A DNA stretch of 42,966 nucleotides from an uncultured Burkholderiales bacterium (GCA_903896615.1 CAITYM010000032.1:1-42966); one strand, 5' to 3'; positions 16,826 through 25,892 are shown, numbered from the stretch's first letter. Notes: a model not told the origin generated them from the letters alone. Program-made: numbers and translations.

Positions 16826-17605
16826 TCAAATTTTTTGAGTCCATTTCTGCGAGCACTTAGGACAGGTCATCTCCATATGAGCAAACTTTGTGCCCCTGCA
16901 GCGCTGTTTACATTTAGGGCAGGAGATGATTACTTTATTGTCTTGAATGACAGGTTTCTCAATTAGCTCTGAATTAATGAATTGAGGCGCACGAAGATCG
17001 TATTGATACGTTTCACCAAATGTAATTTGATAGCCAGGCATAGGCAATCCCACTTTGGATAAGTCGCCCGTTTTTATAAAGATATTAGACAATTTGTCCC
17101 CAATGCCTTCATCTGTTTGGTACCAAGCTCCTGAGTAACTGGGTTTAATGAGTGCTAGGGTTGCTGGGTCTTTAGTGATACGGTTTGCGTTGTCAATTAA
17201 AAACTTCAAATCTTTGATTTGATCCCGAACGATAAATTTGGACTGACTGTTGAAGAGATAAAAATAGTAGCCAAAGAATAGGCAGGCGTCCAGACTATTT
17301 CCAAATTGATACCACTTCAGGCAAAGTGCTCTTAGTAAATCAATATATGCTGTGATGTCAGAGTCAATTCCAATTAAATTATCATTTAACATTGCAACCC
17401 ACAATAGGTTCAATGCAGTCTCAAATCCGTTGTCCCTCCTAAGCCCTCCGTATTTGCCGTAGATATTTCTTTGTTCAATACTTCGGTAAGCAATGCTCAT
17501 CGTTCTAAAAAGCTCTGGAATAGAGGATGAAATATGAGGCAATTTTTCTTTAAATAGCTTCTCGTCTGATTTATTTACCACCGTATATTCAAATGGATAA
17601 GTCAT
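16826..17605 (-). CDS. Unknown protein with C-terminal zinc ribbon
   Basis: Not recognised by name. The 259-residue protein ends in a treble-clef or zinc-ribbon-like module with CPKC (229-232) and CPKC (248-251), separated by 15 residues, plus one extra Cys236. Residues 1-180 look helical and globular, with hydrophobic helices around 60-115 (LLWVAMLNDNLIG, CLFFGYYFYLF) that are too broken by polar residues to be clear membrane spans. No signal peptide is present. It is the last gene of a four-gene minus-strand operon and begins 21 bases after the J-domain gene. The ribbon may bind nucleic acid or a partner protein; function is unknown. Confidence 0.72.
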   Translation of the reverse strand: MTYPFEYTVVNKSDEKLFKEKLPHISSSIPELFRTMSIAYRSIEQRNIYGKYGGLRRDNGFETALNLLWVAMLNDNLIGIDSDITAYIDLLRALCLKWYQFGNSLDACLFFGYYFYLFNSQSKFIVRDQIKDLKFLIDNANRITKDPATLALIKPSYSGAWYQTDEGIGDKLSNIFIKTGDLSKVGLPMPGYQITFGETYQYDLRAPQFINSELIEKPVIQDNKVIISCPKCKQRCRGTKFAHMEMTCPKCSQKWTQKI

Positions 17606-17626
17606 AGATGTTGTGAATTCTTCAAT

Positions 17627-18172
17627 TTATCTGGTTAAATGATTGATAAGTTCGAGTTTAATTTTCTCAAAATTGACGATATGGCGTTTGTCGTCCTTCA
17701 TGTAAGAGTAGTTGTTAATGTATCCACTGGATATTTCAACTTTCAAAGAGAAGGTATTCTCGAATAAATTGATCAGCTGATACTCATCCATTTGGTTTTC
17801 ACGCAATTTTTTTAGAATATGATCAAATTCTGTTTTTCTTTCTTTGGTATCTGTCTTATGCTCTGCCTCGTTGTGTTCGCTTTTTGGGGGTTCGCTCGTA
17901 TCTGGAGTGCTATGGTGCGGGTGCTGCTTGGTCTTAGTAGGTTTCGATTTGGCACTTGCCTTTGACCACTTTAAATCGTATTCTTTTCTTCTGTGCTTGA
18001 AACCCAACACAGCGTAGGCTTCGTTTAATTCACTCATGATCCGATTGTGTTCGGCTTTATCAGCAGGGTGTTTGTCGGGATGATATTTTTGAGCTAAAGC
18101 TTTGTAAGCAGCCTTTATAACAACTTCATCAACCTCTCTTAGTAGTCCAAGTACTTGGTAGTGATCCTTCAT
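17627..18172 (-). CDS. J-domain (DnaJ-like) co-chaperone
   Basis: Predicted to stimulate an Hsp70 (DnaK) ATPase and recruit it to the neighbouring membrane proteins. Residues 3-68 form a complete J domain: DHYQVLGLL, AAYKALAQKYHPDKHP with the essential HPD at 31-33, and LNEAYAVLGFKHRRKEYD. The Gly/Phe and zinc-finger regions of true DnaJ are missing. Instead there is a charged, His/Lys/Pro-rich linker (70-115) and a unique C-terminal domain (115-181). It is thus a specialised class C J protein, not the housekeeping DnaJ. It sits 14 bases after the VWA-like gene. The client is likely encoded in the same operon, which is inference. Confidence 0.85.
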   Translation of the reverse strand: MKDHYQVLGLLREVDEVVIKAAYKALAQKYHPDKHPADKAEHNRIMSELNEAYAVLGFKHRRKEYDLKWSKASAKSKPTKTKQHPHHSTPDTSEPPKSEHNEAEHKTDTKERKTEFDHILKKLRENQMDEYQLINLFENTFSLKVEISSGYINNYSYMKDDKRHIVNFEKIKLELINHLTR

Positions 18173-18186
18173 AGTTTATAAATATA

Positions 18187-18990
18187 TTATCCTGGAAGAT
18201 TTGTGATTTCAAGAGATTTTGTATTAGCGCGTTTGAAGTAAGCATTCCAAAAATCAATAAACGCAGGACTTTGGTTTTTAATATTGTTATTTAGAAGTAT
18301 GATGTGAACGTCAACTGAGCTTAAATCAACCCAAAGCTTTTTGGCCATATAAGTAGCATCATATTTTTCAAAATTCGGGGTTGATCTGTACATATCTAAG
18401 GCAGTGCTAAATTGCATTAGATCTGATAGCACGTAAAGCTCTACGGGCCCCTGTGTTTTATGAGCCTGAATGGAGTTCAAATAAACCAGTTGGAGCATCT
18501 CAATGATCGGCGACTCTTTAGCGGAGTTAGCCGTCAATAGTTCAGTGGTTACCTTATCCAAGGGCTGGATAAATCCGTTGGTGTACTGGTTTCTTAGGGC
18601 CTTGGTATTTTGAGTAAATTCACTCTTGTCCTCACCAGTCCCTGGATTACAAAGCTCGATAAGCGGCTTTGTTTCAGCCTTGAAATCATCGCCCAAAACA
18701 AATACAGAGAGCATGTAGCCTACGGGTAGCTTTTCTACAATGTCTTTTGCAAAGTTGTCAAAAGCAGCTTTTTGTGCTTGGTTAAATGGGTCGGTTCTGT
18801 CTACCAACAAAACTTGATGTCCTAGCGGGCCTTTAGATGGACATAAGGTTGTTGGATCTAATGGCAGGGGGCGCTGCCCTAACCACCAAACTACTCCCCC
18901 AACGACAAAAGCAATAACCAAAATGAACCCGATACCCAAAACCAAGTGGTAGCGGGCTCTTTGTTGGGCTAATTTACTTTTGCGTCTCAT
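18187..18990 (-). CDS. Membrane-anchored VWA-like protein
   Basis: Unnamed 267-residue protein. A basic N-terminus and one membrane helix (residues 15-37, LVLGIGFILVIAFVV then WW) place the rest in the periplasm. The soluble part reads like a von Willebrand A-type Rossmann fold: HQVLLVDRTDPF (58-69) occupies the DxSxS position with Asp64 and Thr66, a Ser/Thr segment SPIIEMLQ follows (160-167), and ELYVLSDLMQFS (184-195) supplies the second acidic loop (Asp190), ending in a VDVHIILL strand. The metal site is therefore degenerate but plausible. I choose the ATG at 18990, seven bases after the previous stop; a TTG at 19032 would overlap the upstream gene by 35 bases. Confidence 0.72.
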   Translation of the reverse strand: MRRKSKLAQQRARYHLVLGIGFILVIAFVVGGVVWWLGQRPLPLDPTTLCPSKGPLGHQVLLVDRTDPFNQAQKAAFDNFAKDIVEKLPVGYMLSVFVLGDDFKAETKPLIELCNPGTGEDKSEFTQNTKALRNQYTNGFIQPLDKVTTELLTANSAKESPIIEMLQLVYLNSIQAHKTQGPVELYVLSDLMQFSTALDMYRSTPNFEKYDATYMAKKLWVDLSSVDVHIILLNNNIKNQSPAFIDFWNAYFKRANTKSLEITNLPG

Positions 18991-18997
18991 AACCAAT

Positions 18998-20443
18998 TTA
19001 GTAGTATCGGAGGTGGTTGAGTTGGGTAACAAATTTCTCGAAAACTTGATAAACCTCCTCGCGTTGTTTAGCGATCGTGCGCTCGTGATGCTTTATTAAT
19101 TCGTTTAGCTTTCCCATTAAAACTGTTTCGCGGTTTTGTTCAATCTTGGGCAAAGTAATGGGGTTCAAAGAGGGCATAGTGTTGAAATATGCAGGAATAA
19201 GGCCGTCCTCTCTGACTATTTCGTTCTCAAACCTGAACTTTCTTATAGTGGCGTAAAGAACAACCTCTGAGTCATTGAGCTTATCTTGATATTTTTTGAT
19301 AATCGATTTTTTAGAGTCTAGTAAGTTTTGTATAGAGAATAAAAGCTCATTGCAAGTATTAACTTGCTGATCTATGAAATCTAACTTTTCTTGCTTAAGT
19401 TCTTCAAGTTCAAAACGAATATCTTCATACTCCGACTCAAACTCCTCCTTCGCTGACTCAGTGCGTCTAAAAATACTTCCATACCCGGGGTATATATCAT
19501 CAATATACACGCCGTCAACAACTGCAGCAATTCCAAATCCAAGCGTTAACATGATTAAAAACCAAGAGGTTAAATCTTTAAATGTCCATAGGCTTGTTTG
19601 CATCATGCTCCAAGCGATTTGAGTAGGATTGTCAACAGACAGTGCCATTGCCTCTCGGATGTGGGCAATAGAGAAGGCCATGCCGCCTAAAAAGAAGAAT
19701 GCAATAATTAAACTTAAAATCCCAATGACTTTTCCGTAAATCTTGTTGTGGTTGAGCCAGTGCACCCCAATTTTTCCGATGAAAAAGCAGCCTGAAATAT
19801 TTATGAGAGCCAGTGACGCTGCATACACGAACCCACCAATTAGTCCTGTGCTTACGCCCTCAGAGAAAAAACTAGCGTTTAATGTTCCCTCTATTGCAAT
19901 CAGTATTAGCAGTAAGGTGTAGCGGAAAAATATTTGAGTCTTCTCAGGGTAATTGGCCTGACGCTTCAAATTATTCTCTTCCCTAAAAATCTCAAGCTCT
20001 TTGATGTTGGCGATGGCATTGGAGGCCAATCTTTTCAGCCAAGCGCCTTGAGTGTCCATTATTTGTCTGGCTTTACGTTCAAACTCCGCACTCAGACTTT
20101 GGGTCATGTACCTTTGATATTCATGTTCTTTATCGGTGAACTTAAGGTCTAATTCAGCAATCTCGTTCTCTGCATTTACCAGTAGCAGTTCTCTTTGAAC
20201 ATTTAAATGATGAAGCAGTTCCGTCTCTACGCTTGTTAATTCTTTTGCGTGAAACGCTGGCAATCCCATTTTGCCTAAACGTTTTGCTTCCTCATTAATT
20301 TTAAATTTGCGTGTGATCTCATCAATTTCGAAAGACATTAAATGAGGAGTGGCCTCAGAAAATCTGAATAGACCCTTGAACCAAGCCATTAAACCGGCTT
20401 GACTGCGTTTTTTATTTCTTTGCTTACTGCCAGGTCCAGCCAT
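18998..20443 (-). CDS. Coiled-coil membrane protein with four central helices, unknown
   Basis: Not recognised. The 481-residue protein has a basic N-terminus, a long helical and coiled-coil segment (about 40-170, rich in Glu, Lys and Leu heptads), four membrane helices (about 172-195, 202-228, 240-262 and 288-312), then a second coiled-coil region (about 328-385) and a helical C-terminus (445-478). Both ends should face the cytoplasm. This layout suggests a scaffold that assembles in the inner membrane. It is the first gene of the operon with the VWA-like, J-domain and zinc-ribbon genes and so probably defines the complex. No signal peptide and no catalytic motif are visible. Confidence 0.72.
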   Translation of the reverse strand: MAGPGSKQRNKKRSQAGLMAWFKGLFRFSEATPHLMSFEIDEITRKFKINEEAKRLGKMGLPAFHAKELTSVETELLHHLNVQRELLLVNAENEIAELDLKFTDKEHEYQRYMTQSLSAEFERKARQIMDTQGAWLKRLASNAIANIKELEIFREENNLKRQANYPEKTQIFFRYTLLLILIAIEGTLNASFFSEGVSTGLIGGFVYAASLALINISGCFFIGKIGVHWLNHNKIYGKVIGILSLIIAFFFLGGMAFSIAHIREAMALSVDNPTQIAWSMMQTSLWTFKDLTSWFLIMLTLGFGIAAVVDGVYIDDIYPGYGSIFRRTESAKEEFESEYEDIRFELEELKQEKLDFIDQQVNTCNELLFSIQNLLDSKKSIIKKYQDKLNDSEVVLYATIRKFRFENEIVREDGLIPAYFNTMPSLNPITLPKIEQNRETVLMGKLNELIKHHERTIAKQREEVYQVFEKFVTQLNHLRYY

Positions 20444-20892
20444 AATGATGCGTTCAGTTTCGTAATAACAAAGTATTTGTTTTCGGTATTTTGCCTAGTA
20501 TCTCACTTTATAGGCCGTTGATTCGTGAGGTGCGCGAATCAGCACATGAAAAGCTTACTTTTGTAGTAAATAAGTCGAAATTTCAAACTTAAAATCTTGA
20601 CCATTTTTCACTCACCCCTTCGGTGGGAGAAGGTTGTAATGAAAATATAGGTTTAGGGTTAAAAATGAGGGGTTAATAAGGATCTTTAACGCCTCAGATA
20701 TAACGCGACTCAAACCAATTGGGTAATGCCTTCAAAGTACTCTTTGTGCCGAAGAATTACCTTATTGCAAGAGAAAACCTCGTGATCCAGCAATATTTTG
20801 AAACTTGATGGGTCAACTACATTCAACAACTCAATAACCCAGTCTCAAGCGGAGCGGAATCACGATTACTGGACTGTTTAGGCCTCAGAGTG
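20444..20892. other. 449-base intergenic region
   Basis: It separates the upstream end of the coiled-coil/VWA/J-domain/zinc-ribbon operon from the dctP stop. It must contain the promoter of that operon and any dctP terminator, but I recognise neither. A small GC hairpin (20611-20629) is the only clear structure. A 44-codon open frame at 20710-20844 has no start and is not reported as a gene. Confidence 0.45.
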
Positions 20893-21921
20893 TTATTTTT
20901 TATTCTCTGCATCTTTGACGGCTAACTGGATGCTATCGATCAACTTAGGATCGATTTTAGTCTTCAAGAATTCAATAACAGGAGGCTGAGTTGCAGCCCT
21001 AAATTGAGCCGTTTCAGCTGGGGTAGGTGTGTATACGGTCACGCCTTTTTCGGTCAAAATCTTTTTGCCATTGGTTGTGAACGACCGGTTTGCTTTGCGC
21101 TCTTCAGCGCAAGCTACTTTAGCTGCATCGGATACAACCTTCAATAGATCTGGGGGTAGGGATTTGTAGAATTTATCACTCATCACAAACCAGTCAATAC
21201 CGTAATTGTGAGCATCTAGGGTTACAAATTTCTGCACTTCGTAAAATTTAGCAAAAATGATAGTTGGTATTGGGTTTTCTTGACCATCAACTACTCCTGT
21301 TTGAAGCGCTGTGTACGTTTCTGGGAATGCAATCGGAGTGGGTTGGGCGCCAAGTGCTTTCATCTCTGTGACGTACAAAGGGGTTTCCTGCACCCTAATC
21401 TTCAACCCCGCAAGATCCTTAGGAGAATGAATGGGTGTTTTGCCGCTACTGAAATGTCTAAATCCAACTTCTCCAAAGCACATGTTGTGCATACCCGTTG
21501 CAGCGGTAAAGTCCTCTGAGAGTTTTTGACCAAATGGGCCGTCCATTACCTTGTCCGCAACGTCATCACTTGGAAAGAGGTACGGAAGGTCTGTGACCAT
21601 CGCGCTTTGAAAGAAGTTAGCAACTACGCCTGATGCTAGACCCGCTTGAATGAAGCCGTTTTTTACGCCTTCTACTAAATCTTTCTCTCCCCCGAGCGCG
21701 CCTGCCCCAAAGACTTGAACCTCAATGCGTCCACCGCTTTTTGCTTTGATCTCTCTTGCAAAAGCCTCAGACATCACTGCTTTTCGGGACGTCGTTATAT
21801 CCACAGAGTCGGAGTGTGCCAGTTTAAGGATAAATTTATTTTCAGCATAAGTTACCGAACTAGAGCAACAAATTAAGGTCGATAGTGTTAGCTGAGTTAA
21901 TACTTTAAGTGAGTGTTTCAT
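20893..21921 (-). CDS. dctP: TRAP transporter substrate-binding protein (DctP family)
   Basis: Periplasmic receptor that captures an organic-acid anion for the TRAP permease. The 342-residue precursor has a Sec signal peptide (cleavage likely after TYA near residue 26). Family markers are the LKLAHSDS strand, FGAGALGGEKDLVEGVKNG, the conserved Arg176 in GLKIRVQE that salt-bridges the substrate carboxylate, and PETYTALQTGVVDGQENP (200-217). The start is supported by AAGGA upstream. It follows the fused dctQM gene by 35 bases. The ligand cannot be read from sequence; the neighbouring ring-cleavage genes suggest an aromatic or related carboxylate. Confidence 0.93.
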   Translation of the reverse strand: MKHSLKVLTQLTLSTLICCSSSVTYAENKFILKLAHSDSVDITTSRKAVMSEAFAREIKAKSGGRIEVQVFGAGALGGEKDLVEGVKNGFIQAGLASGVVANFFQSAMVTDLPYLFPSDDVADKVMDGPFGQKLSEDFTAATGMHNMCFGEVGFRHFSSGKTPIHSPKDLAGLKIRVQETPLYVTEMKALGAQPTPIAFPETYTALQTGVVDGQENPIPTIIFAKFYEVQKFVTLDAHNYGIDWFVMSDKFYKSLPPDLLKVVSDAAKVACAEERKANRSFTTNGKKILTEKGVTVYTPTPAETAQFRAATQPPVIEFLKTKIDPKLIDSIQLAVKDAENKK

Positions 21922-21956
21922 TTGAAGGGTTCCTTGATAGGGTTAATGATTTTTGT

Positions 21957-23855
21957 TTATTTTAAATTCAATATGTGCGGCAACCACAAGCTAATGGAAG
22001 GAAAGATGGCGATACAAATCAGTCCAATTACCAGGACACTTAGGTAGGGTAAAAATCGCGGTGTTACCTCCTCAACTGTAGTGTCCATGACCGAGCAAGT
22101 AACGAAATAACAAATGCCAAACGGAGGGATGAATGTTCCTATCCCCATGGAGATGATAATCACAATCCCAAATGCCATGGGATCAATACCGTAGACTGAA
22201 GTTAAATGCAAAAGCATTGGGCCAAAAATAAGCAGTGAGGGCAGTCCCTCCAAAATTGACCCCATCACAACCATTAGTACGATAGAGAAAGCAATAAATG
22301 AGAAAGTTGATCCACCTAAAAGATTTAGAAAATCCGACACAACACTTTGTAATCCGCTAATTGCAAGAGTCCACGAAAGGGCGCTGCCTGCACTTACCAT
22401 GAATAAAACCATACCTGCCATAGCCCCAGAGTCCGCTAAAGTGGTGATGAAGGACCTAATACTCATTCCTCTGTAAATGAAAACAGATACCAATATTGAG
22501 AAGACAACTGCTATAGAGGATACTTCAGTGGTAGTGGCTATGCCCCCAACAATACCAATAATAAGGATGATGGGGATCATAAGAGCTGGTAGTGCTTTAA
22601 AACTAACTTTAATTCGCTCGGGCCAAGAAAGAGCAGGGCACCTTGGCCAGTCAAACTTCCTTGCACGACGGTTGATGATTAACATGAGGCAAAGACCTAA
22701 CACAGCAGCAGGCACTACGCCAGCCACAAAAAATGTTGCCACTGATAGAGTAGTAATTGAGGCCAAAACCATCATAACCAGGCTTGGGGGTATTGTTTCC
22801 CCCATAATCCCTGCCGCAGACAATACGGCACTGCTTTCCGCTGGGTCATAGCCTTGCTCCTTTAGCATGCCCTTAAGCGTAGTTCCAACTGCCGCAACGT
22901 CAGCAATTTTAGAGCCGGAGATGCCAGAGAAGATATACATCGCAATGACAAGTGCTTGGAGTAAACCTCCTCGCATTCGACCTACCATGGCTGTAACCCA
23001 ATCTGCCAAGGGTTTAGTTAGTCCGCCGTCAGTCATCACGTTACCAGCCAAAATAAAGAAAGGAACTGCTAATAGGATAAAGCTGCTAATTCCATTTGAC
23101 ATAGCAAGAGATACAGCCATGGGATCCTCTCCAGAGCTGTAGATAAAAATATACGCAGTTACGGATAGCACGTATGCAATAGGTACCCCCGCAAATACCA
23201 AAAAGAGAAGCAAGAAAAGTGCAAATCCAATTCCACTTGTGCCCAGCCAAGGTCCGGTAAATGTTTGTAATAGGAACCAACACAAACTAAGACTTAGAAC
23301 TAGTAAAAAAGCAAATATATTCTCACTTTTACTATGACGTCGTAATTCAAAGAATGCAAATATAAGTGTGAGTCCCATTCCAATAAAGAAGGGCAGCAGC
23401 GTCCAGGACTTTGGAATTTGAAGAACAACAGTTAAAGTATTCCATGAGTCATGCCACATTGGAGTTGCGAAATAAAGTCCAATTAAAGCAACTGCGATGA
23501 CAAAATAGTGGCGAGCACATTCAACACTTTGTTGGTATGCTTTGGGTAATTTATCTATGCCCAATCTCATCACTAAATGAAGGCCCCGGTGGTAAGCTAC
23601 TGCCCCACCTATGAAAGCAAGGCTTGTTAATGAATATTCAGCTACCTCATTTGCCCAAACAAATGACGTATTAAATGTTGCGCGTGAGACGGTGTTGCCG
23701 AATAACAAAATGAGCTCGAGAAATAGAACGAGTGCGATAAAGAGATCGAATGCGCGTTCAATTTGTGGCGCGAAGCTTTGGTGTGAAAGGCCTAATTCTG
23801 AAGTAATTTCAATGCTTAGGTTGTGGTGCTCAGAAGGCGAGTTTTTTGTATTCAT
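21957..23855 (-). CDS. dctM: Fused TRAP transporter permease DctQM
   Basis: Inner-membrane Na+-coupled secondary transporter for organic anions. The 632-residue protein joins the small DctQ subunit (residues about 30-190, four helices, including FVWANEVAEYSLTSLAFIGGAVAYHRG) to the large DctM subunit (about 205-632, twelve or so helices). The latter is seen in the VPFFILAGNVMTDGGLTKPLADWV, SGSKIADVAAVGTTL, and IPPSLVMM blocks and in FIPPFGICYFVTCSV near the C-terminus. Such QM fusions are common in TRAP systems. It is the first gene of the dctQM-dctP pair; a 552-base region upstream separates it from the divergent glutathione-transferase gene. Confidence 0.94.
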   Translation of the reverse strand: MNTKNSPSEHHNLSIEITSELGLSHQSFAPQIERAFDLFIALVLFLELILLFGNTVSRATFNTSFVWANEVAEYSLTSLAFIGGAVAYHRGLHLVMRLGIDKLPKAYQQSVECARHYFVIAVALIGLYFATPMWHDSWNTLTVVLQIPKSWTLLPFFIGMGLTLIFAFFELRRHSKSENIFAFLLVLSLSLCWFLLQTFTGPWLGTSGIGFALFLLLFLVFAGVPIAYVLSVTAYIFIYSSGEDPMAVSLAMSNGISSFILLAVPFFILAGNVMTDGGLTKPLADWVTAMVGRMRGGLLQALVIAMYIFSGISGSKIADVAAVGTTLKGMLKEQGYDPAESSAVLSAAGIMGETIPPSLVMMVLASITTLSVATFFVAGVVPAAVLGLCLMLIINRRARKFDWPRCPALSWPERIKVSFKALPALMIPIILIIGIVGGIATTTEVSSIAVVFSILVSVFIYRGMSIRSFITTLADSGAMAGMVLFMVSAGSALSWTLAISGLQSVVSDFLNLLGGSTFSFIAFSIVLMVVMGSILEGLPSLLIFGPMLLHLTSVYGIDPMAFGIVIIISMGIGTFIPPFGICYFVTCSVMDTTVEEVTPRFLPYLSVLVIGLICIAIFPSISLWLPHILNLK

Positions 23856-24407
23856 CTTGGGTTAAGATTTTGTGATGACAGGGGTAGGGCGAGAGCTTGT
23901 TTGGATAACAGCTTTTTGGGAGAGCAACACCCAATCGACTAAAGTATCACAATACTGAGGTCAAGTGTTAATAAGATGGCCTAAAAAGATGATTGAATTT
24001 AATTTTATTAAATCTAGTTTAAAAGATTATCAGAGGTAACCCTTAATATGGTGTGTCTGCTTTTTTTGGGTAAGGACCATGGTTAGGTTAGGGTAGGGTA
24101 TAGGATATTTTTATTTGTATATTTCCAGTTTGATTCCAATTCAGTAAATAAAGATTGGGTTTGTTAAAGTTTGCCCCTTAAATCTAAATCGTTTTTTTGC
24201 GTTCAGGAGATATCTAAACAGCCAGTCTCGGTGGCGATTTCAATGCATCATAAAGTAAATAATAAGGTTTTATACTCTATAGCAATCAAGTGACATATGT
24301 TGAATTTAATTTTATAAATTTTAGTTATCTAAATAGCAAGTTGATATTTACGCTCACTTTAATCTACAATGAATAAAGAATGTTTTAAATCATAAGGACT
24401 AAATAAA
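23856..24407. other. 552-base AT-rich divergent intergenic region
   Basis: It lies between the divergent dctQM and glutathione-transferase genes, so both promoters should be here. The stretch 23970-24400 is very AT-rich. Short near-repeats GGTTAGGGTAGGGTATAGG occur at about 24083-24101. AAGGA before the TTG at 24408 serves the transferase gene. I see no gene or clear hairpin. Confidence 0.45.
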
Positions 24408-25052
24408 TTGAGCGATTTAACAATATGGGGTCGGACTAATTCCATCAATGTACAAAAGGTTCTTTGGGTTTGTGAGGACTTAAATATTGCCCATAGGCGT
24501 ATCGATGCAGGTATGGAACACGGTGTTAATAAAACTCCAGAATATCTTCATATTAATCCCAATGGTCTCGTACCAACTATCAATGACGGCGGATTCATAC
24601 TTTGGGAGTCACACGCCGTAATGCGTTACCTAATTCGGCGTAGTGAATCTGCTGTGAGTCCTAATGTTGAGTCCCTATATCCGGTAAACATTAAAGGGGC
24701 TGCACTCGTTGATCAGTGGCTTGACTGGGTCAACACAGTGGCATGGCCTGCAATGAGGCCACTTTTTTGGGGCTGGGTTAGGTTAAAGCCCGAGGAGCGA
24801 AACCTGCAAGATTTGGAGAATAGTCGTCAACTTGTTATCAAAGCTTTGACAATGTTTGATGCTCATTTAAAGAACAGTACCTACGCAGCAGGAGAGTATT
24901 TCACCTTAGCCGATATACCTATTTCATTAATCGTATATCGTTGGTTTAACTTACCCATAGATAGGCCTCATTTTGAGCACTTAGAGCGGTGGTACACATT
25001 GGTGGGAAAGCGGGCAGGATTTAAAAAATATTGCACTAGCCCACTAACCTAG
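24408..25052 (+). CDS. Glutathione S-transferase family protein
   Basis: Cytoplasmic enzyme of 214 residues, probably conjugating or isomerising a substrate with glutathione. The N-terminal thioredoxin-like domain (2-78) has LTIWGRTNSINVQKVLWVCEDL with Arg9/Ser12 near the active site, the cis-proline NPNGLVPTI (51-59) and the glutathione-binding Glu67-Ser68 in LWESHAVMRYL. The C-terminal helical domain contains YAAGEYFTLADIPI. It starts at a TTG with AAGGA nine bases upstream; no ATG fits. It is divergent from the TRAP genes and convergent with the ring-cleavage operon. A role in the same catabolic route, for example maleylpyruvate-type isomerisation or stress, is possible but unproven. Confidence 0.88.
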   Translation: MSDLTIWGRTNSINVQKVLWVCEDLNIAHRRIDAGMEHGVNKTPEYLHINPNGLVPTINDGGFILWESHAVMRYLIRRSESAVSPNVESLYPVNIKGAALVDQWLDWVNTVAWPAMRPLFWGWVRLKPEERNLQDLENSRQLVIKALTMFDAHLKNSTYAAGEYFTLADIPISLIVYRWFNLPIDRPHFEHLERWYTLVGKRAGFKKYCTSPLT

Positions 25053-25085
25053 CCGCGTAATTTTATTACGCTCCCAATCCACCAC

Positions 25086-25892
25086 TTAGTTCGCTAGGCT
25101 TAAGTTGTCATCAAATATTGCAACCGCACGGGTCCAACCTGCAGAAGCACCCCTTATCTTGTGTGGAAAGCAGCTGATGTAAAAACCGCTATGCGGGAGT
25201 GACTCAAGATTATGAAGCTTCTCTAAATGGCAATAACCAATTTCGCGTCCTGCTTTATGTCCTTCCCAAATAAGACTTGAGTCCTGGGTTGCGGCATACT
25301 TTTTGGCCGTGTGGACAAAAGGCGCGTCCCAACTCCATGCATCTGTACCCGTTAATCGTATACCCCTTTCTAAGAGGTACAAGGTTGCCTCGTATCCTAT
25401 GCCGCAACCAGCGCTTACGAAATCATTGTGTCCATAGCGCGATCCAGCGCGCGTGTTGACTAAAACTATCTCAAGTGGTTCGAGTGTGTGGCCAATTCTT
25501 TTGAGCTCAGCTTCCATGTCTTTTGCCTGAACGACATAGCCATCTTCAAAGTGCCGAAAATCTAGTTTTACGCCCGGTTGAAAGCACCATTCGAGAGGGA
25601 CTTCGTCAATGGTAATCGAAGGCTTGGCCTCTCCAGAAGCTGCGTCCATGGTGCTGTGAAAATGATAGGGAGCGTCAAGATGAGTACCGTTGTGAGTAGA
25701 GAGTTTTACAACCTCCACAGCCCAACCTTCACGATCAGGGAGGTCGCTTGCTTTTAGCCCAGGGAAAAAACTCTCAATTTGCTCAACTGTGTTTTTGTGA
25801 GTAAAGTATTCGATTTGAGGAGCAAAGGCAGGCGGATCACTGATCACATCATTTTCTAAATAAATCGATAAATCTACAAATTTACGGCTCAT
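25086..25892 (-). CDS. Cyclase-family metal-dependent hydrolase
   Basis: Hydrolase of the family that includes kynurenine formamidase and isatin hydrolase. The 268-residue protein carries the signature HNGTHLDAPYHF, giving His67, His71, Asp73 and His77 as metal ligands, plus the VLVNTRAG strand and TGTDAWSWDAPF. I use the ATG at 25892. A TTG at 25910 would add six residues and overlap the dioxygenase stop as TTGA, which is equally typical of coupled genes, so the start is uncertain. It is the third gene of a minus-strand set after the amidohydrolase and the extradiol dioxygenase. A likely role is opening an ester, amide or lactone in the same degradation path. Confidence 0.88.
   Translation of the reverse strand: MSRKFVDLSIYLENDVISDPPAFAPQIEYFTHKNTVEQIESFFPGLKASDLPDREGWAVEVVKLSTHNGTHLDAPYHFHSTMDAASGEAKPSITIDEVPLEWCFQPGVKLDFRHFEDGYVVQAKDMEAELKRIGHTLEPLEIVLVNTRAGSRYGHNDFVSAGCGIGYEATLYLLERGIRLTGTDAWSWDAPFVHTAKKYAATQDSSLIWEGHKAGREIGYCHLEKLHNLESLPHSGFYISCFPHKIRGASAGWTRAVAIFDDNLSLAN

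Noticed and set aside
16826-17605. Integral membrane protein call for the zinc-ribbon gene
   Set aside because: The hydrophobic stretches around residues 60-115 contain too many polar residues and are compatible with a soluble helical core.
20611-20629. Hairpin CTCACC...GGTGGG as a terminator
   Set aside because: The stem is short and interrupted and no T run follows on either strand; it is also more than 150 bases from the nearest gene end.
20710-20844. A 44-codon minus-strand open frame downstream of dctP
   Set aside because: It lacks a supported start and ribosome site, and its length is within chance expectation; calling a pseudogene would need a homologue.
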